64,000 nucleotides of DNA from the NCBI RefSeq assembly GCF_015223055.1, contig NZ_JADFBX010000009.1:62001-126000 (forward strand). The letters are read 5' to 3'. This DNA comes from Pedobacter sp. MC2016-24. GTDB lineage: Bacteria; Bacteroidota; Bacteroidia; Sphingobacteriales; Sphingobacteriaceae. A program made the translations under genes and the position numbers. Under the pieces are notes generated by a model that saw only the letters and a list, made by a program, of their open reading frames with translations, made no database searches and was not told the DNA's origin. Below, piece by piece: positions 52,825 to 62,697 of this stretch (positions within the stretch are counted from its first letter, which is position 1; the number at the start of each line of letters is the position of its first letter).

Positions 52825-54200
52825 ATGAAGTATATCCTTCAACTGACCTTACTGGTTTTTATAGCATTTTCGAATTCTGTAAAAGCCCAGCAGCTACCTA
52901 TAATAACCCTTAAAGATGCCTTTGCAGAGGCAGACAGAACCTACCCCGGACTGGCAGAACGTACTGCGGGTGTAGAGGAATTTGAAATCCGTAAAAAGGA
53001 AGTTCAAAGTAAATCCCTTCCGCAGGTACAACTACAGGCACAACAGTCTTACGGAACCTATCAGGGTAGCAGCGGAGCTTTCTTCCCCGTTCCTGGCGTT
53101 TTTAATGTGACAGGTAACAGCCTGGGCTTAGATGCCGGAGCACAGGCTACCGGAAATGCATTTGGCTCTGTCTTAATGGATTGGAAAGTTTTTGAATTTG
53201 GCAGGCAAAGGAAGTCTGTCGCTGCTGCTGAATACCAGGTTCAAGGAGCCAAAAGCAGCTACGACGCTTCAAGATTGTCTTTGCATTCCAAGATCAGCCG
53301 CTTATATCTGGATATTTTTTATAGTAAGGCCAACTTGCAATGGGCGGAAAGAAATGTGGAACGTGTGAATCAGGTTCTTGAAATTGCTAAAAGCCTTTCC
53401 TCTGCCGGGTTAAAGCCCGGTGCTGACACGGCGATTGTCTCTTCTGCCTACTCCCAGGCGCTGGCCATCCGCTATGAGTGGCTTGGAAGATACCAGGCCA
53501 GTCAAGCAAATTTTACCGAAGTGGTACCAAACATCAGCTGGTCGGTTGCTGATCACTCTTCTTCAGAAATGGAAATAGCTAAAGCTGATCAGGATACTAT
53601 TAATTCTACCCATCCATACTTACAGGTGATTGAGAAACAACTGGCTTACGAAAAAACACTGGAGCAGGTGGTTGCAAGAAAAATACTGCCTTCCTTCTCA
53701 ATTTTGGGAGGGGTATCTACAAGGGGCAGTGGTATCGGGCAAAACGGTATCATTAACCGGGCATCGGCTCAGGCTATCAAAACCTTGCCAATAACTATTT
53801 GGTTGGGGTAGGCCTTACTTGGAACATCGGTAATGCTTATACCAGCTCACTAGAAAGAAAGCGGAGCCAAAAGACCATTAAAGGGGTACAGGAAAAATAT
53901 AATCTGCAGCAGGTGCAGATGAACAGCGCCTTATCGGCCGTGTCTTTAAGAATTCTTCAGCAGCGGACATTGCTTGGCCAAACTCAAAAGGCATTTGCAA
54001 AAGCATCAGAGGCCTACGAACTTTACCTTGCCAGATATCTGGGTGGGCTAATCAACCTGACAGAGCTCTTACAGATCCAGGCTTTGCTGCAGTCTTCGGA
54101 ACGTGACAACCTGCAATCCGGACAGAACTATTGGAACCTGATCACTACCCAGGCCGAACTATCCAGTGACTTCTCTTTATTACTTAACCATTTTAATTAA
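52825..54200 (+). pseudogene. TolC-like outer-membrane efflux protein, frameshifted
   Basis: The first frame (52825-53811) has a signal peptide and the TolC pattern (ITLKDAFAEADRTYPGLAERTAG). The second (53799-54200) starts NNYLVGVGLTWNI and ends in QAELSSDFSLLLNHFN. In the expected frame, GIGSGYQNLANNYLVGVGL runs through the junction, so a 1-nt change near CCGGG at 53758-53762 explains it. It may be a real lesion or a sequencing error. Confidence 0.75.
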
Positions 54201-54205
54201 GCGCC

Positions 54206-57200
54206 ATGAATATGATCAGGTTTGCACTAAAAAAGCCACTCACCATAATGGTAGCTGTCATTGCTATCGCCTACTTTTCTTTTACAGCTATTCGGAACAT
54301 TAATGTTGACATTTTTCCCAAGGTGGAGCTGCCGGTAATTTATATTGCCATGCCCTACGGAGGGCTGACCCCAGCCTACATGGATGGCTTTATGGCTAAT
54401 GAATTCCAAAAGGTACTTATTTTTGTAAGCGGTGTTAAGGATATTGATTTTAAAAGTGTTCAGGGCTTTACGCTGATGAAACTCACCTTTTATCCGGGTA
54501 CAGATATGGCGCAGGCTTCGGCCGAAGTATCTACCCAGGTTTCCCGGGCTATGGGCTTTCTGCCGCCCGGAGCCGTTCCGCCTCAGGTAGTCAGGTTTGA
54601 CGGAAGCTCACTTCCCATTGGTCAGCTGGTATTTGAAAGCCCCAAACGCTCTATTACCGAGTTGCAGACACTTGCACTGACCAAGATCAGACCCATGTTT
54701 GTATCTATTCCCGGAGTGACAGCTCCAGCACCTTTTGGCGGAAACATCCGTACCATGGTAGTCAAAGTAAACCCTGAACTGATGCAGTCCTATGGCTTAT
54801 CTGCTCAGGAAGTTACCATGGCCATTGCTAAGAATAATTTCCCTTCTCCGGCCGGTAACATCAGGATCGGGGACCAAAACCTGATGAGTCCTTTAAACTC
54901 TATAGCCAAAGACCCTGAGGAGTTTTTGAATATACCCGTGAAATTAACTAAGGGAAATACGATCTTTATTAGAGATATAGCCTCAGTTGAGGATGCAGCA
55001 GATGCAACTACCGGTTATGCAATTATTAATGGAAAGCGGTCGGTTTACCTTCCTGTAATCAAGAAGGCTGATGCCTCAACCCTTAAAGTTGTAGAAAATC
55101 TAAAGGCTGCAATCCCCATGCTTAAAGCGGCAATGCCCGAGGATGTGGACATCAAATATGTATTTGATCAATCCAGCTATATAGAACGTTCTTTGGAAAA
55201 CCTGATCCATGAAGGCATCCTTGGTGCGGTGCTGACAGGGATCATGGTTTTTCTTTTTCTTGGAGATGCCAGGGGTTCACTGATTGTGGTATTAACCATA
55301 CCTATTGCCATACTTTCTGCTGTAATTATGTTGTATTTGTTTGGTCAGACGATCAATGTAATGACTTTGAGCGGGCTAGCCCTGGCCATTGGTATTCTTG
55401 TAGACGAGGCTACTGTAACCATTGAAAACATCCATCAGCATTTTGAGATGCAAAAACCCAAACAACGGGCTATTCTGGATGCCTTGATTGAAATCTCTAT
55501 CCCTAAGATCCTGATCCTATTCTGTATTCTGGCGGTATTGATTCCCTCGTTTATGATGACCGGGATTCCTAAAGATATGTTCATGCCCCTTTCTATGGCT
55601 GTTGCATTTGCCATGATCGCCTCTTTCATTGCTTCACAGACATTTGTACCCATACTTGCGAATTGGTTAATGAAGCCCGAGTTGATCATCCATCACAAGC
55701 CAAATAACAAGGCTAAAAAATTGACTAGATTTGAAAAATTTAAACGCCGGTACCTCATCTTAACCAGATATGGGCAGACTCGGGTTGCTGGAGTACTAGG
55801 TATTTATGTGATTCTCGTTCTTGTACTTATTGCAACAGGGGCGACCTTAATTGGTACAGATATCCTTCCGGCAAGCAACAGCGGAGATATTCAGCTAAGA
55901 ATTGTGGCCCCAGAAGGAAGCAGGCTTGAAAAGTCAGAAGGCTATCTGAAAAAGGTTACCGAGATCATTCAAAGCCAACTGCCTCCGGATGCCATAAAAA
56001 TTACTTCAGCCTTTGTCGGCCTACAGCCATCGGCCACAGCTATTAATCCCGTTTTCTTATTTACCAGTGGAACACATGAATCAGTCTTGCAGGTTTCAAT
56101 TGATCAGCATGTTTTTTCCGGATCTATTGCCTCTCTCAAGGAATCCATTCGTAAAGATATTAAAGCGCAGCTACCCGAACTGGCAGTAAATTTTGAACCC
56201 ATTGAGCTTGTCGAAAAAATCATGAGCCAGGGCGCAATGACGCCTATTCAAATCAAAGTGGCTGCTGGTCAACTAAAAGGGGCAGAGAAATTAGCTAAAA
56301 AGATTGAAGCTGGATTACATGATATTCCTGCACTAAGGGATATCCGTATTGCCGAACCTGTAAACTCACCTGGTGTACAGATCAATGTCAACAGGGAGCT
56401 TGCAGCCCAGTTTGGCCTGACCATGGAAGATGTTGCACGCACGCTCACCATTGCCACTTCATCCACCAGATTTACCAATAAAAACCTTTGGGTTGACCCA
56501 AAATCAGGAATAGTCTTTCAGGTACAGGTTCAAATTCCAGAGGGAGATATGCATTCTCTTGACAGGCTGAGATCGCTGCCACTGAAATCAGGGGCTTCAA
56601 GACCTGTTTTGGAGGATGTTGCCACTTTATCTATCATAAAAATGCCTGCACAGGTAAACAGGCAAGGGCCTAACAGGTATGTAAGCATCCTGGCGAACAC
56701 CTATCAGTCAGATCTTGGTGCGGCATCAAAGGCCGTCAAACAGGTCATCGAAGATGCGGGAACACCGCCCAGAGGAATCATCGTTTCCACTGAAGGACTT
56801 ATGCAGTTGCTTGAGGATACCCTTTCTGGTTTACAGATCGGACTGGTGGTGGCAATAGTAGTGATATTTCTAATGCTTACCGCCTATTATCAATCATTTG
56901 CGGTTTCAGGGTTGATTTTATCTGTTGTTCCTGCTGTAATAGGCGGAAGTCTGATTATGCTTATTCTTTGTGGCAGTACCTTAAATCTGCAAAGCTATAT
57001 GGGCATTATTATGTCTGTTGGCGTTTCTGTATCCAATGCAGTACTAATGATCAATCAGGCAGAGCTTAACCGGTTGAAACATGGGCTTGCTGCAAGGCAA
57101 GCCGCATTTTTAGCCGCATCCTCCAGGCTAAGACCGATCATCATGACCACACTTGCAATGATTGCCGGTATGATTCCTATGTCTTTGGGCATGGGAGAAG

Positions 57201-57391
57201 GTGGTGAGCAGGTTGCTCCCCTGGGACAAGCCGTAATCGGAGGATTGCTCCTATCAACCCTTTCCGCACTATTGGTGCTTCCACATCTGTATGCTTTAGT
57301 GATGAAAAATAAAAGCAGAAATAGTTCTACGCTTGATCCTGACGATCCTGAAAATTCAAACCTTAAAAATATATTAATCCCAACAACTTAA
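54206..57391 (+). CDS. RND-family efflux permease
   Basis: The 1061-residue protein has the RND layout: N-terminal TM1 (LTIMVAVIAIAYFSF), large periplasmic loop, a TM block near 330-470 with the TM4 motif GILVDEATVTIENI, a second loop and a second TM block (LNLQSYMGIIMSVGVSVSNAV). The TM4 motif reads VDEA where VDDA is usual. It follows the TolC gene by 5 nt. Confidence 0.92.
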   Translation: MNMIRFALKKPLTIMVAVIAIAYFSFTAIRNINVDIFPKVELPVIYIAMPYGGLTPAYMDGFMANEFQKVLIFVSGVKDIDFKSVQGFTLMKLTFYPGTDMAQASAEVSTQVSRAMGFLPPGAVPPQVVRFDGSSLPIGQLVFESPKRSITELQTLALTKIRPMFVSIPGVTAPAPFGGNIRTMVVKVNPELMQSYGLSAQEVTMAIAKNNFPSPAGNIRIGDQNLMSPLNSIAKDPEEFLNIPVKLTKGNTIFIRDIASVEDAADATTGYAIINGKRSVYLPVIKKADASTLKVVENLKAAIPMLKAAMPEDVDIKYVFDQSSYIERSLENLIHEGILGAVLTGIMVFLFLGDARGSLIVVLTIPIAILSAVIMLYLFGQTINVMTLSGLALAIGILVDEATVTIENIHQHFEMQKPKQRAILDALIEISIPKILILFCILAVLIPSFMMTGIPKDMFMPLSMAVAFAMIASFIASQTFVPILANWLMKPELIIHHKPNNKAKKLTRFEKFKRRYLILTRYGQTRVAGVLGIYVILVLVLIATGATLIGTDILPASNSGDIQLRIVAPEGSRLEKSEGYLKKVTEIIQSQLPPDAIKITSAFVGLQPSATAINPVFLFTSGTHESVLQVSIDQHVFSGSIASLKESIRKDIKAQLPELAVNFEPIELVEKIMSQGAMTPIQIKVAAGQLKGAEKLAKKIEAGLHDIPALRDIRIAEPVNSPGVQINVNRELAAQFGLTMEDVARTLTIATSSTRFTNKNLWVDPKSGIVFQVQVQIPEGDMHSLDRLRSLPLKSGASRPVLEDVATLSIIKMPAQVNRQGPNRYVSILANTYQSDLGAASKAVKQVIEDAGTPPRGIIVSTEGLMQLLEDTLSGLQIGLVVAIVVIFLMLTAYYQSFAVSGLILSVVPAVIGGSLIMLILCGSTLNLQSYMGIIMSVGVSVSNAVLMINQAELNRLKHGLAARQAAFLAASSRLRPIIMTTLAMIAGMIPMSLGMGEGGEQVAPLGQAVIGGLLLSTLSALLVLPHLYALVMKNKSRNSSTLDPDDPENSNLKNILIPTT

Positions 57392-57401
57392 TAAACTAAT
57401 T

Positions 57402-58502
57402 ATGAAACAAATCAATTTCACACACTATACGAAGGTGTTCTTTTTTTTGCCGTTTATGCTCCTTATTTTTTCATGCGGGCAGGAAAAACCCAATACTAAA
57501 GCTGTTGTAGCCAAAAAATCAACTGCCGTAGAGGTTATAAATCCGGTGATGGATCAGCCGGGCTATTCACTTGAACTACCCGGTGAGCTCAAGGCTTTTG
57601 AGGAAGTGGTGCTATACCCGAAGGTTAAGGGCTTTGTCAAACAAATTTTGGTAGACAGGGGTAGCCGGGTAAGGCGTGGCCAATTACTCGCGGTGTTAGA
57701 GGCTCCGGAGATTAGCCAGCAATATCTTGCTGCTAAGGCGGATGAAAATAAATTCCATGAAGACTACCTCTACAGCCGTCAGGCCTACGACCGCTTAAAC
57801 AAGGCAGCCGCCAGGTCCGGTGCAGTTGCAGAGATTGAACTGGACAGGGCAAGAAGTAAGTTTATAAGTGACAGCGCCGCATATGCGTCCGTCAAAGCAA
57901 AAACCGGAGCTTCAGCACAATTGCAACAGTACTTAAGGATAACCGCCCCTTTTGATGGAATGGTAACTGATAAGAATGTTTCTGTTGGGGCATTAGTTGG
58001 CGAAGGCACGCAGACACCACTATTTTCTATCTCTCAAACCAGAAATTTGAGACTGACAGTTGCTATTCCAGAAAAGCATGGGCAATCAATCAATAAACAA
58101 ACTAAAGTTTCCTTTACAGTTGCGGATCATCCTGGAAAAATCTACCAATCTGTACTTTCAAGAAAAAGTGGTGTGCTGGATCAGCAATCCAGGTCAGTCA
58201 CCGCTGAGTTTGATGTGAATAACACAAATGGCGAACTTGGAGGAGGCGAGTACGCACAGGTTAAACTTTCCTTAAAAAGACCTGGACCTACCGCCTGGCT
58301 GCCTGTGACCAGTGTTGTTAATGCACAATCGGGCATTTTTGTTATTAAAGTAGTTGGAGATGTAGTTTCCAGGATTCCTGTTTCACTGGGGATCAGAAAA
58401 GCAGAAATTCAGGAAGTTTTTGGAGAACTATCTTCTAAAGATCAAATTGTAAAATCGGGAACTGAAGAGTTGACCGAAGGAATAAAAATTGTAATTAAAT
58501 AA
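57402..58502 (+). CDS. RND periplasmic adaptor (membrane fusion protein), lipoprotein
   Basis: The 366-residue protein has a lipobox (LLIFSC), a lipoyl/barrel-sandwich domain (ELPGELKAFEEVVLYPKVKGFVKQI, VDRGSRVRRGQLLAVLEAPE), a helical hairpin, and the ITAPFDGMVTDKNVSVG second half. Its order after the permease gene is unusual; adaptor genes often come first. Confidence 0.9.
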   Translation: MKQINFTHYTKVFFFLPFMLLIFSCGQEKPNTKAVVAKKSTAVEVINPVMDQPGYSLELPGELKAFEEVVLYPKVKGFVKQILVDRGSRVRRGQLLAVLEAPEISQQYLAAKADENKFHEDYLYSRQAYDRLNKAAARSGAVAEIELDRARSKFISDSAAYASVKAKTGASAQLQQYLRITAPFDGMVTDKNVSVGALVGEGTQTPLFSISQTRNLRLTVAIPEKHGQSINKQTKVSFTVADHPGKIYQSVLSRKSGVLDQQSRSVTAEFDVNNTNGELGGGEYAQVKLSLKRPGPTAWLPVTSVVNAQSGIFVIKVVGDVVSRIPVSLGIRKAEIQEVFGELSSKDQIVKSGTEELTEGIKIVIK

Positions 58503-58510
58503 ATCGAATC

Positions 58511-59143
58511 ATGATACCGACAACAGAAAATTATAATGATACTATCAAACGATATAAAAAATGGTTTACTTTCTCAAACATCAGCACAGCATTATTGGCA
58601 ATCTTTATGCTGGCAATACTTTTCAGTCCGGATGTTAAAGGACTGGTCATACAGGGGTTAATGAAAGTTGGACTATTTCAACCAGATATTTCTGAAAAAG
58701 CTCAGGAGAATTCAGTACCAATTCAGCAAGCTTCTGCAAAGCAAGTCTCTTTTACTGATGTGAAAGGAAAGACCATTAATTTGTCTGATCAGAAAGGCAA
58801 AGTTGTATTTATGAATTTTTGGGCGACCTGGTGCCCGCCCTGTATTGCCGAAATGCCCGCAATCAATAGTTTATATTCAAAGTATAAGGATAATAAAAAT
58901 GTGGTTTTTATTATGGTAGATGTGGATAGTAAAATCGACGCCTCTACCGAATTTATGAAGAAGCGACACTTTAGCCTGCCGGTATATATTCCCGCAAGCG
59001 AAATGCCAGAAGATTACTTCTCAGGATCTATGCCAACCACTGTCATCCTGGATAAGGCAGGAAACATTGCCTTCCATCATTTAGGAGGAGCCGATTATGC
59101 AAATCCGGAAGTTTCTGCATTTATTGATAAGCTCGCTAAATAA
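58511..59143 (+). CDS. TlpA-like thioredoxin-fold disulfide reductase
   Basis: The 210-residue protein has one N-terminal membrane segment and a thioredoxin domain with active site WATWCPPCIAEMPA. Such proteins support cytochrome c maturation or redox of exported proteins. It follows the adaptor gene by 8 nt, so it is in the same unit. Confidence 0.88.
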   Translation: MIPTTENYNDTIKRYKKWFTFSNISTALLAIFMLAILFSPDVKGLVIQGLMKVGLFQPDISEKAQENSVPIQQASAKQVSFTDVKGKTINLSDQKGKVVFMNFWATWCPPCIAEMPAINSLYSKYKDNKNVVFIMVDVDSKIDASTEFMKKRHFSLPVYIPASEMPEDYFSGSMPTTVILDKAGNIAFHHLGGADYANPEVSAFIDKLAK

Positions 59144-59181
59144 TTTAATTGAAACCTGGACTCAGGCTGTATATTTCAACA

Positions 59182-60874
59182 AAAGTGGTTCTTCCCCAAT
59201 TTTGGTGGTAATTATGATAATTGAAGGCTAGTGTTCGTTAGAAATTAATGAACGTTATGAATCTAATTTTCTCTTCTGTTGATGTATTTAAAGTTATTTC
59301 TGTAGATAATCAGGCTGATTATATAAATATATACGTGCAAAGTCGACAGAGAATCTGTTTATGCCTAAATTGCTGTGAACCCTCCACCAAATTACATAGT
59401 TATTACACACGGAAATTTAATGACTTGCCGACCTTTGGAAAAGCTTGCAAGATCTTTCTAAGATCTCGTAAATTTTATTGTCTCACTGATGAGTGTCCGC
59501 TTAAAATTTTTACAGAACGCTATGAAGATCATTTCAAACCATGCAGGCGGACAACAAAGCGTCTGGAAGAAAAGCTATTAGATACTGTTTTGGAATTGGG
59601 CGGCAAACCAGGGGAAAGAATATGTCGTCATTTTTCAATAACTGTCAGCGACACTACTTTGCTGAGACTTGTCAATAGGGCTCCTTTACCTGAACCTGGC
59701 AATTTTACAGCTATAGGGGTTGATGATTGGGCTTACAAAAAGCGGGAAAGGTATGGCAGCATTCTGGTAGATTTAACAACAAGAAGAGTAGTAGATCTGC
59801 TGCCCGACAGAGAAGAAAAGAGTTTAATTATTTGGTTACGGAAACAGCCAAAACTTGAAGTAATAACCAGGGATCGTTATGGCAAGTACAGGCGTGCGGC
59901 AACTAAGGGAGCTCCACAGGCTATACAAGTGACCGATCGCTGGCATTTGTTAAAGAACCTCGGAGAAGCCCTTACTAAAATGATGACCCGTGAATATACC
60001 AGATTAACTAGATCATTAGCCCCCAAGATTGAAGAAAGCCCAGTGGAAATACCTGACGAATTGCCTGTTAGAGAAAAAGAAGTGGCTACTACCGGAATTA
60101 TAAGGTGACGGTTTGATGAGATGAAGAAATTACAGGCAGAAGGCTTATCGATAAAAGGAATTGCAAGACAATTGGGTATGCACAGGGAAACGGTTAGAAA
60201 ATACATGTTGACAGAAAACCTGGTCCGTAAATCCTACAAGGACAGGGGCATGATCGAGAACTACTTCAATTATATTAAAAAGCGAATGGAAGAGGATGAT
60301 AGCCTTTATTTGAAAACATTATGGAGTGAGTTGCGGAATATGGGATATCCGGGAGGATACAGTACGCTTTCTGAAGCCCTGGCTTACTACGGCATTCGTA
60401 TCGGAAAGAAAGCAAGAAATCCAAAGTCGACTCAACAATCAGGCTCATTTCTTTAAGCCTTCTAATGCTGCAATATTGTTTCTGACACCGGAAAACAAGC
60501 TTAATACAACACAGAAAGAGCTAATAAACAATTTATGTAAATCATCATCTGGCTTAGAACGCGCCTTATTACTGGCGAGAGAATTCCGCAATCTTATGGA
60601 AAACAAGTTGGGGAAACAACTCCGTGGCTGGATAGAAAATGTGCTGCGCTCAGGGATTAGCGAGATTGCAACTTTTGCAAATGGTTTGTTAAGGGATTAC
60701 CAGTCCATCGAAAATGCAATCAGCTTGCCTTGGAGCAATGGCCCGGTAGAAGGCAATGTAAATAAGTTAAAGACCATCAAACGGCAAATGTATGGCAGGG
60801 CCAGTTTCGAATTACTTAGAAAAAGATTAGTACTCAAACCAACTTAACCACCAAATGTGGGGAAGAACCACTTT
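59182..60874 (+). mobile_element. ISL3-family insertion sequence, dead
   Basis: Terminal inverted repeats AAAGTGGTTCTTCCCCA-n2-TTTGGTGG (59182-59208) and its reverse complement at 60848-60874, 25 of 27 bases matching. The transposase between them is split by a stop and a frameshift. The sequence outside, TATTTCA..., is also similar at both ends, so the true ends may reach a few bases further. No target duplication is certain. Confidence 0.8.
59248..60847 (+). pseudogene. ISL3-family transposase, inactivated
   Basis: The reading frame spans about 533 codons with an ISL3 pattern: N-terminal zinc-finger-like CLCLNCC...CPL, DDWAYKKRERYGSILVDL, VTDRWHLLKN, and the C-terminal SNGPVEGNVNKLK. An in-frame TGA at 60106-60108 cuts it, followed by a continuous frame to 60456; a frameshift near 60425 then leads to the last part (60430-60847). 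Two lesions make it non-functional. Confidence 0.85.
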
Positions 60875-60880
60875 CCCTGA

Positions 60881-61337
60881 AATACCCAAGCTTGGTCTAG
60901 GTTATGAAAATGTGTCGTTAAACCTTCAGAAGCAAGCTGTGTCATTTTTAAATGAGCAACTTTTTAATAAGGCTGGTTTGGTTAATAGATCATGCAATGT
61001 CTGGCAAGGTAGGTTATGATCCGTCCAAGGTGCGCAGAAATTGAGTTTATACAAATATTAGTATATCACCATACCGATGAAATCTTTGTGTCAAAGTCGG
61101 ATAAATTTTGCACTTGTTTAAATAATCGTCAGTTGGACGATAATAATTTCAATTATTAAATGTCAAATTGACGTTGGCAAGCGTTTTTTGTGTTGCGTTT
61201 TTTTTATAAAAAACCTTGTAATTTTTTAAATAACATTTTTTTTAATGTTTTTTTGTATCAATTTTTTATTTATAATGTTGTTTTTTTATTAAATGATTAA
61301 AAGTTTTTTGTCACTTGCTAAACAGGTTTAGCTTTTG
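60881..61337. other. Intergenic, about 460 nt
   Basis: AT-rich, T-run-rich spacer between the IS end and the sigma factor promoter. I see no coding frame. Confidence 0.45.
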
Positions 61338-61345
61338 TAGGTTTG
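61338..61345 (+). promoter_or_regulatory. -7 box TAGGTTTG upstream of the sigma factor
   Basis: TAGGTTTG matches TAnnTTTG exactly. A CTTG (61314-61317) sits 20 nt upstream, at the -33 distance. Confidence 0.55.
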
Positions 61346-61365
61346 AATAAACCAAATATTTAATT

Positions 61366-61485
61366 ATGTCTGAATTCTGCCAAGTGGTTAAAAAAATAGT
61401 CGATTTTTTAAACCGTTCAAAAGGCTCAATTGCCTTACCAGCATCAGGAAATGAAAACAATAATTGGTTAATATTAACAAGCTAG
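61366..61485 (+). CDS. Possible 39-residue leader peptide
   Basis: An ATG frame of 39 codons (MSEFCQVVKKIVDFLNRSKG, ending ILTS) begins 21 nt after the -7 box and ends 26 nt before the sigma start. The sequence looks natural but is too short to judge. It may be a leader or a small protein. Confidence 0.35.
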   Translation: MSEFCQVVKKIVDFLNRSKGSIALPASGNENNNWLILTS

Positions 61486-61511
61486 CCGAAATAAAAACTA
61501 AACCTGATTGT

Positions 61512-62078
61512 ATGGACAAAGTTTATGAATTGACGGAGTTGTGGGATAACTCAATAAAAGGAGAAGAGCAGTCTTTTGCCTTACTTCACAAATCCTTGTA
61601 CCCTTGTTTATTTAATTATGCGGTTAAGATGATCAAAGACGAGGACCTCGCGGATGATATGCTTCAGGATTTATTTATTAAATTCTGGCAAAATAAATCT
61701 CGGATCGGGAGCATTGTTAATGTTAAGGCTTATTTCTACCGCTCAGTCCGGTCAATGACTCTAAATCATATTAAAAGCCAGCAACTAAGAGACGCGAAGC
61801 TTGAGGCCATGCCTGTACCAGACATGGAATTTTCAAAAGAAGAAATTATGCTTTCGCATGAAATAGATGCTGGGCTTAAATCATCCATGACCCAAGCGTT
61901 GAATAGACTTCCCGCAAAACAGCGTGAAGTGATATATATGCACTTTTATGATAAACTGGACTATACGCAGATTGCTGAGATCACAGGAACAAAATATCAA
62001 TCTGTGGTCAATAGTGTTTATCGGGCGGTGCAGGTTTTAAGAGAAGTTCCGCTACTTAAAGATATCTACGCGCTTTAA
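61512..62078 (+). CDS. ECF sigma-70 factor
   Basis: The 188-residue product has region 2 (YAVKMIKDEDLADDMLQDLFIKFWQNK) and region 4 (LNRLPAKQREVIYMHFYDKLDYTQIAEITG). ATG 61512 is chosen over TTG 61464. No anti-sigma gene follows directly; two small proteins and a GH127 gene come next. It may control them. Confidence 0.9.
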   Translation: MDKVYELTELWDNSIKGEEQSFALLHKSLYPCLFNYAVKMIKDEDLADDMLQDLFIKFWQNKSRIGSIVNVKAYFYRSVRSMTLNHIKSQQLRDAKLEAMPVPDMEFSKEEIMLSHEIDAGLKSSMTQALNRLPAKQREVIYMHFYDKLDYTQIAEITGTKYQSVVNSVYRAVQVLREVPLLKDIYAL

Positions 62079-62209
62079 ATGGCAAATTAATTAATAGCGT
62101 TCATAATTAAAATGTAACCTACAAATAAATATTTATAGGATTATTAAATAAAATGGAATAAATTTGATCTGACATGAGTATGTAACTCAATTTGCTCTGT
62201 CATATTAAT

Positions 62210-62401
62210 ATGAAGAGAAATAATCCTTCCGAAGAAGAAGCTGAAGATAAACTGCCATTCTCTTTTAGAAAGAAAGAAGTTTCATCTGAAAAGATAGAAA
62301 AGCATTGGCAAAGGATCGTGGCACAAATTGCCGGCAAAAATGATTACACTGAATCAGATAAGATAGAAACGCTCAAAACCAGAAGCGTTAAGCTCCGTTA
62401 A
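62210..62401 (+). CDS. Small protein, copy 1 of a tandem pair
   Basis: About 63 residues: KLPFSFRKKEVSSEKIEKHWQRIVAQI is the conserved core. Copy 2 at 62517 shares LPFxFxxKExSxxKIExHWQxI. The leader ATGAGTATGTA (62174-62184) is also duplicated before copy 2. No known family. Confidence 0.55.
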   Translation: MKRNNPSEEEAEDKLPFSFRKKEVSSEKIEKHWQRIVAQIAGKNDYTESDKIETLKTRSVKLR

Positions 62402-62516
62402 CGCAAATATTTCCTTATTTCTCTTTTACGTTTAGGCCGAATTTCTCTAGGCGAACCGTTCATTATATAAAAATATGATGATGAGTATGTATGTAAAATT
62501 TTCTTGTCATATGGGT

Positions 62517-62690
62517 ATGAAAATGGATTATCCTGATATAAAAGAAGTAGAAGAAGAATTGCCATTCAATTTTAAACGGAAAGAAATTTCAGTTGCGAAA
62601 ATAGAAGCACACTGGCAAAATATACGAGATAGATTGATGATTGCGAATGCTAAGGATTTCCAGGTAAAAACTGAACGGAATAAAAATTAA
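62517..62690 (+). CDS. Small protein, copy 2 of a tandem pair
   Basis: About 57 residues: EEELPFNFKRKEISVAKIEAHWQNIRDRL aligns with copy 1. The start at 62517 is inferred from copy 1; a longer frame to 62475 or 62481 exists (MSMYVKFSCHMGMK) but copy 1 has a stop in the equivalent place. Confidence 0.55.
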   Translation: MKMDYPDIKEVEEELPFNFKRKEISVAKIEAHWQNIRDRLMIANAKDFQVKTERNKN

Positions 62691-62697
62691 ATTGAAT

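Noticed and set aside
54227..55689. Minus-strand ORFs in the RND gene
   Set aside because: They are antisense to well-conserved transporter sequence and have no family signal.
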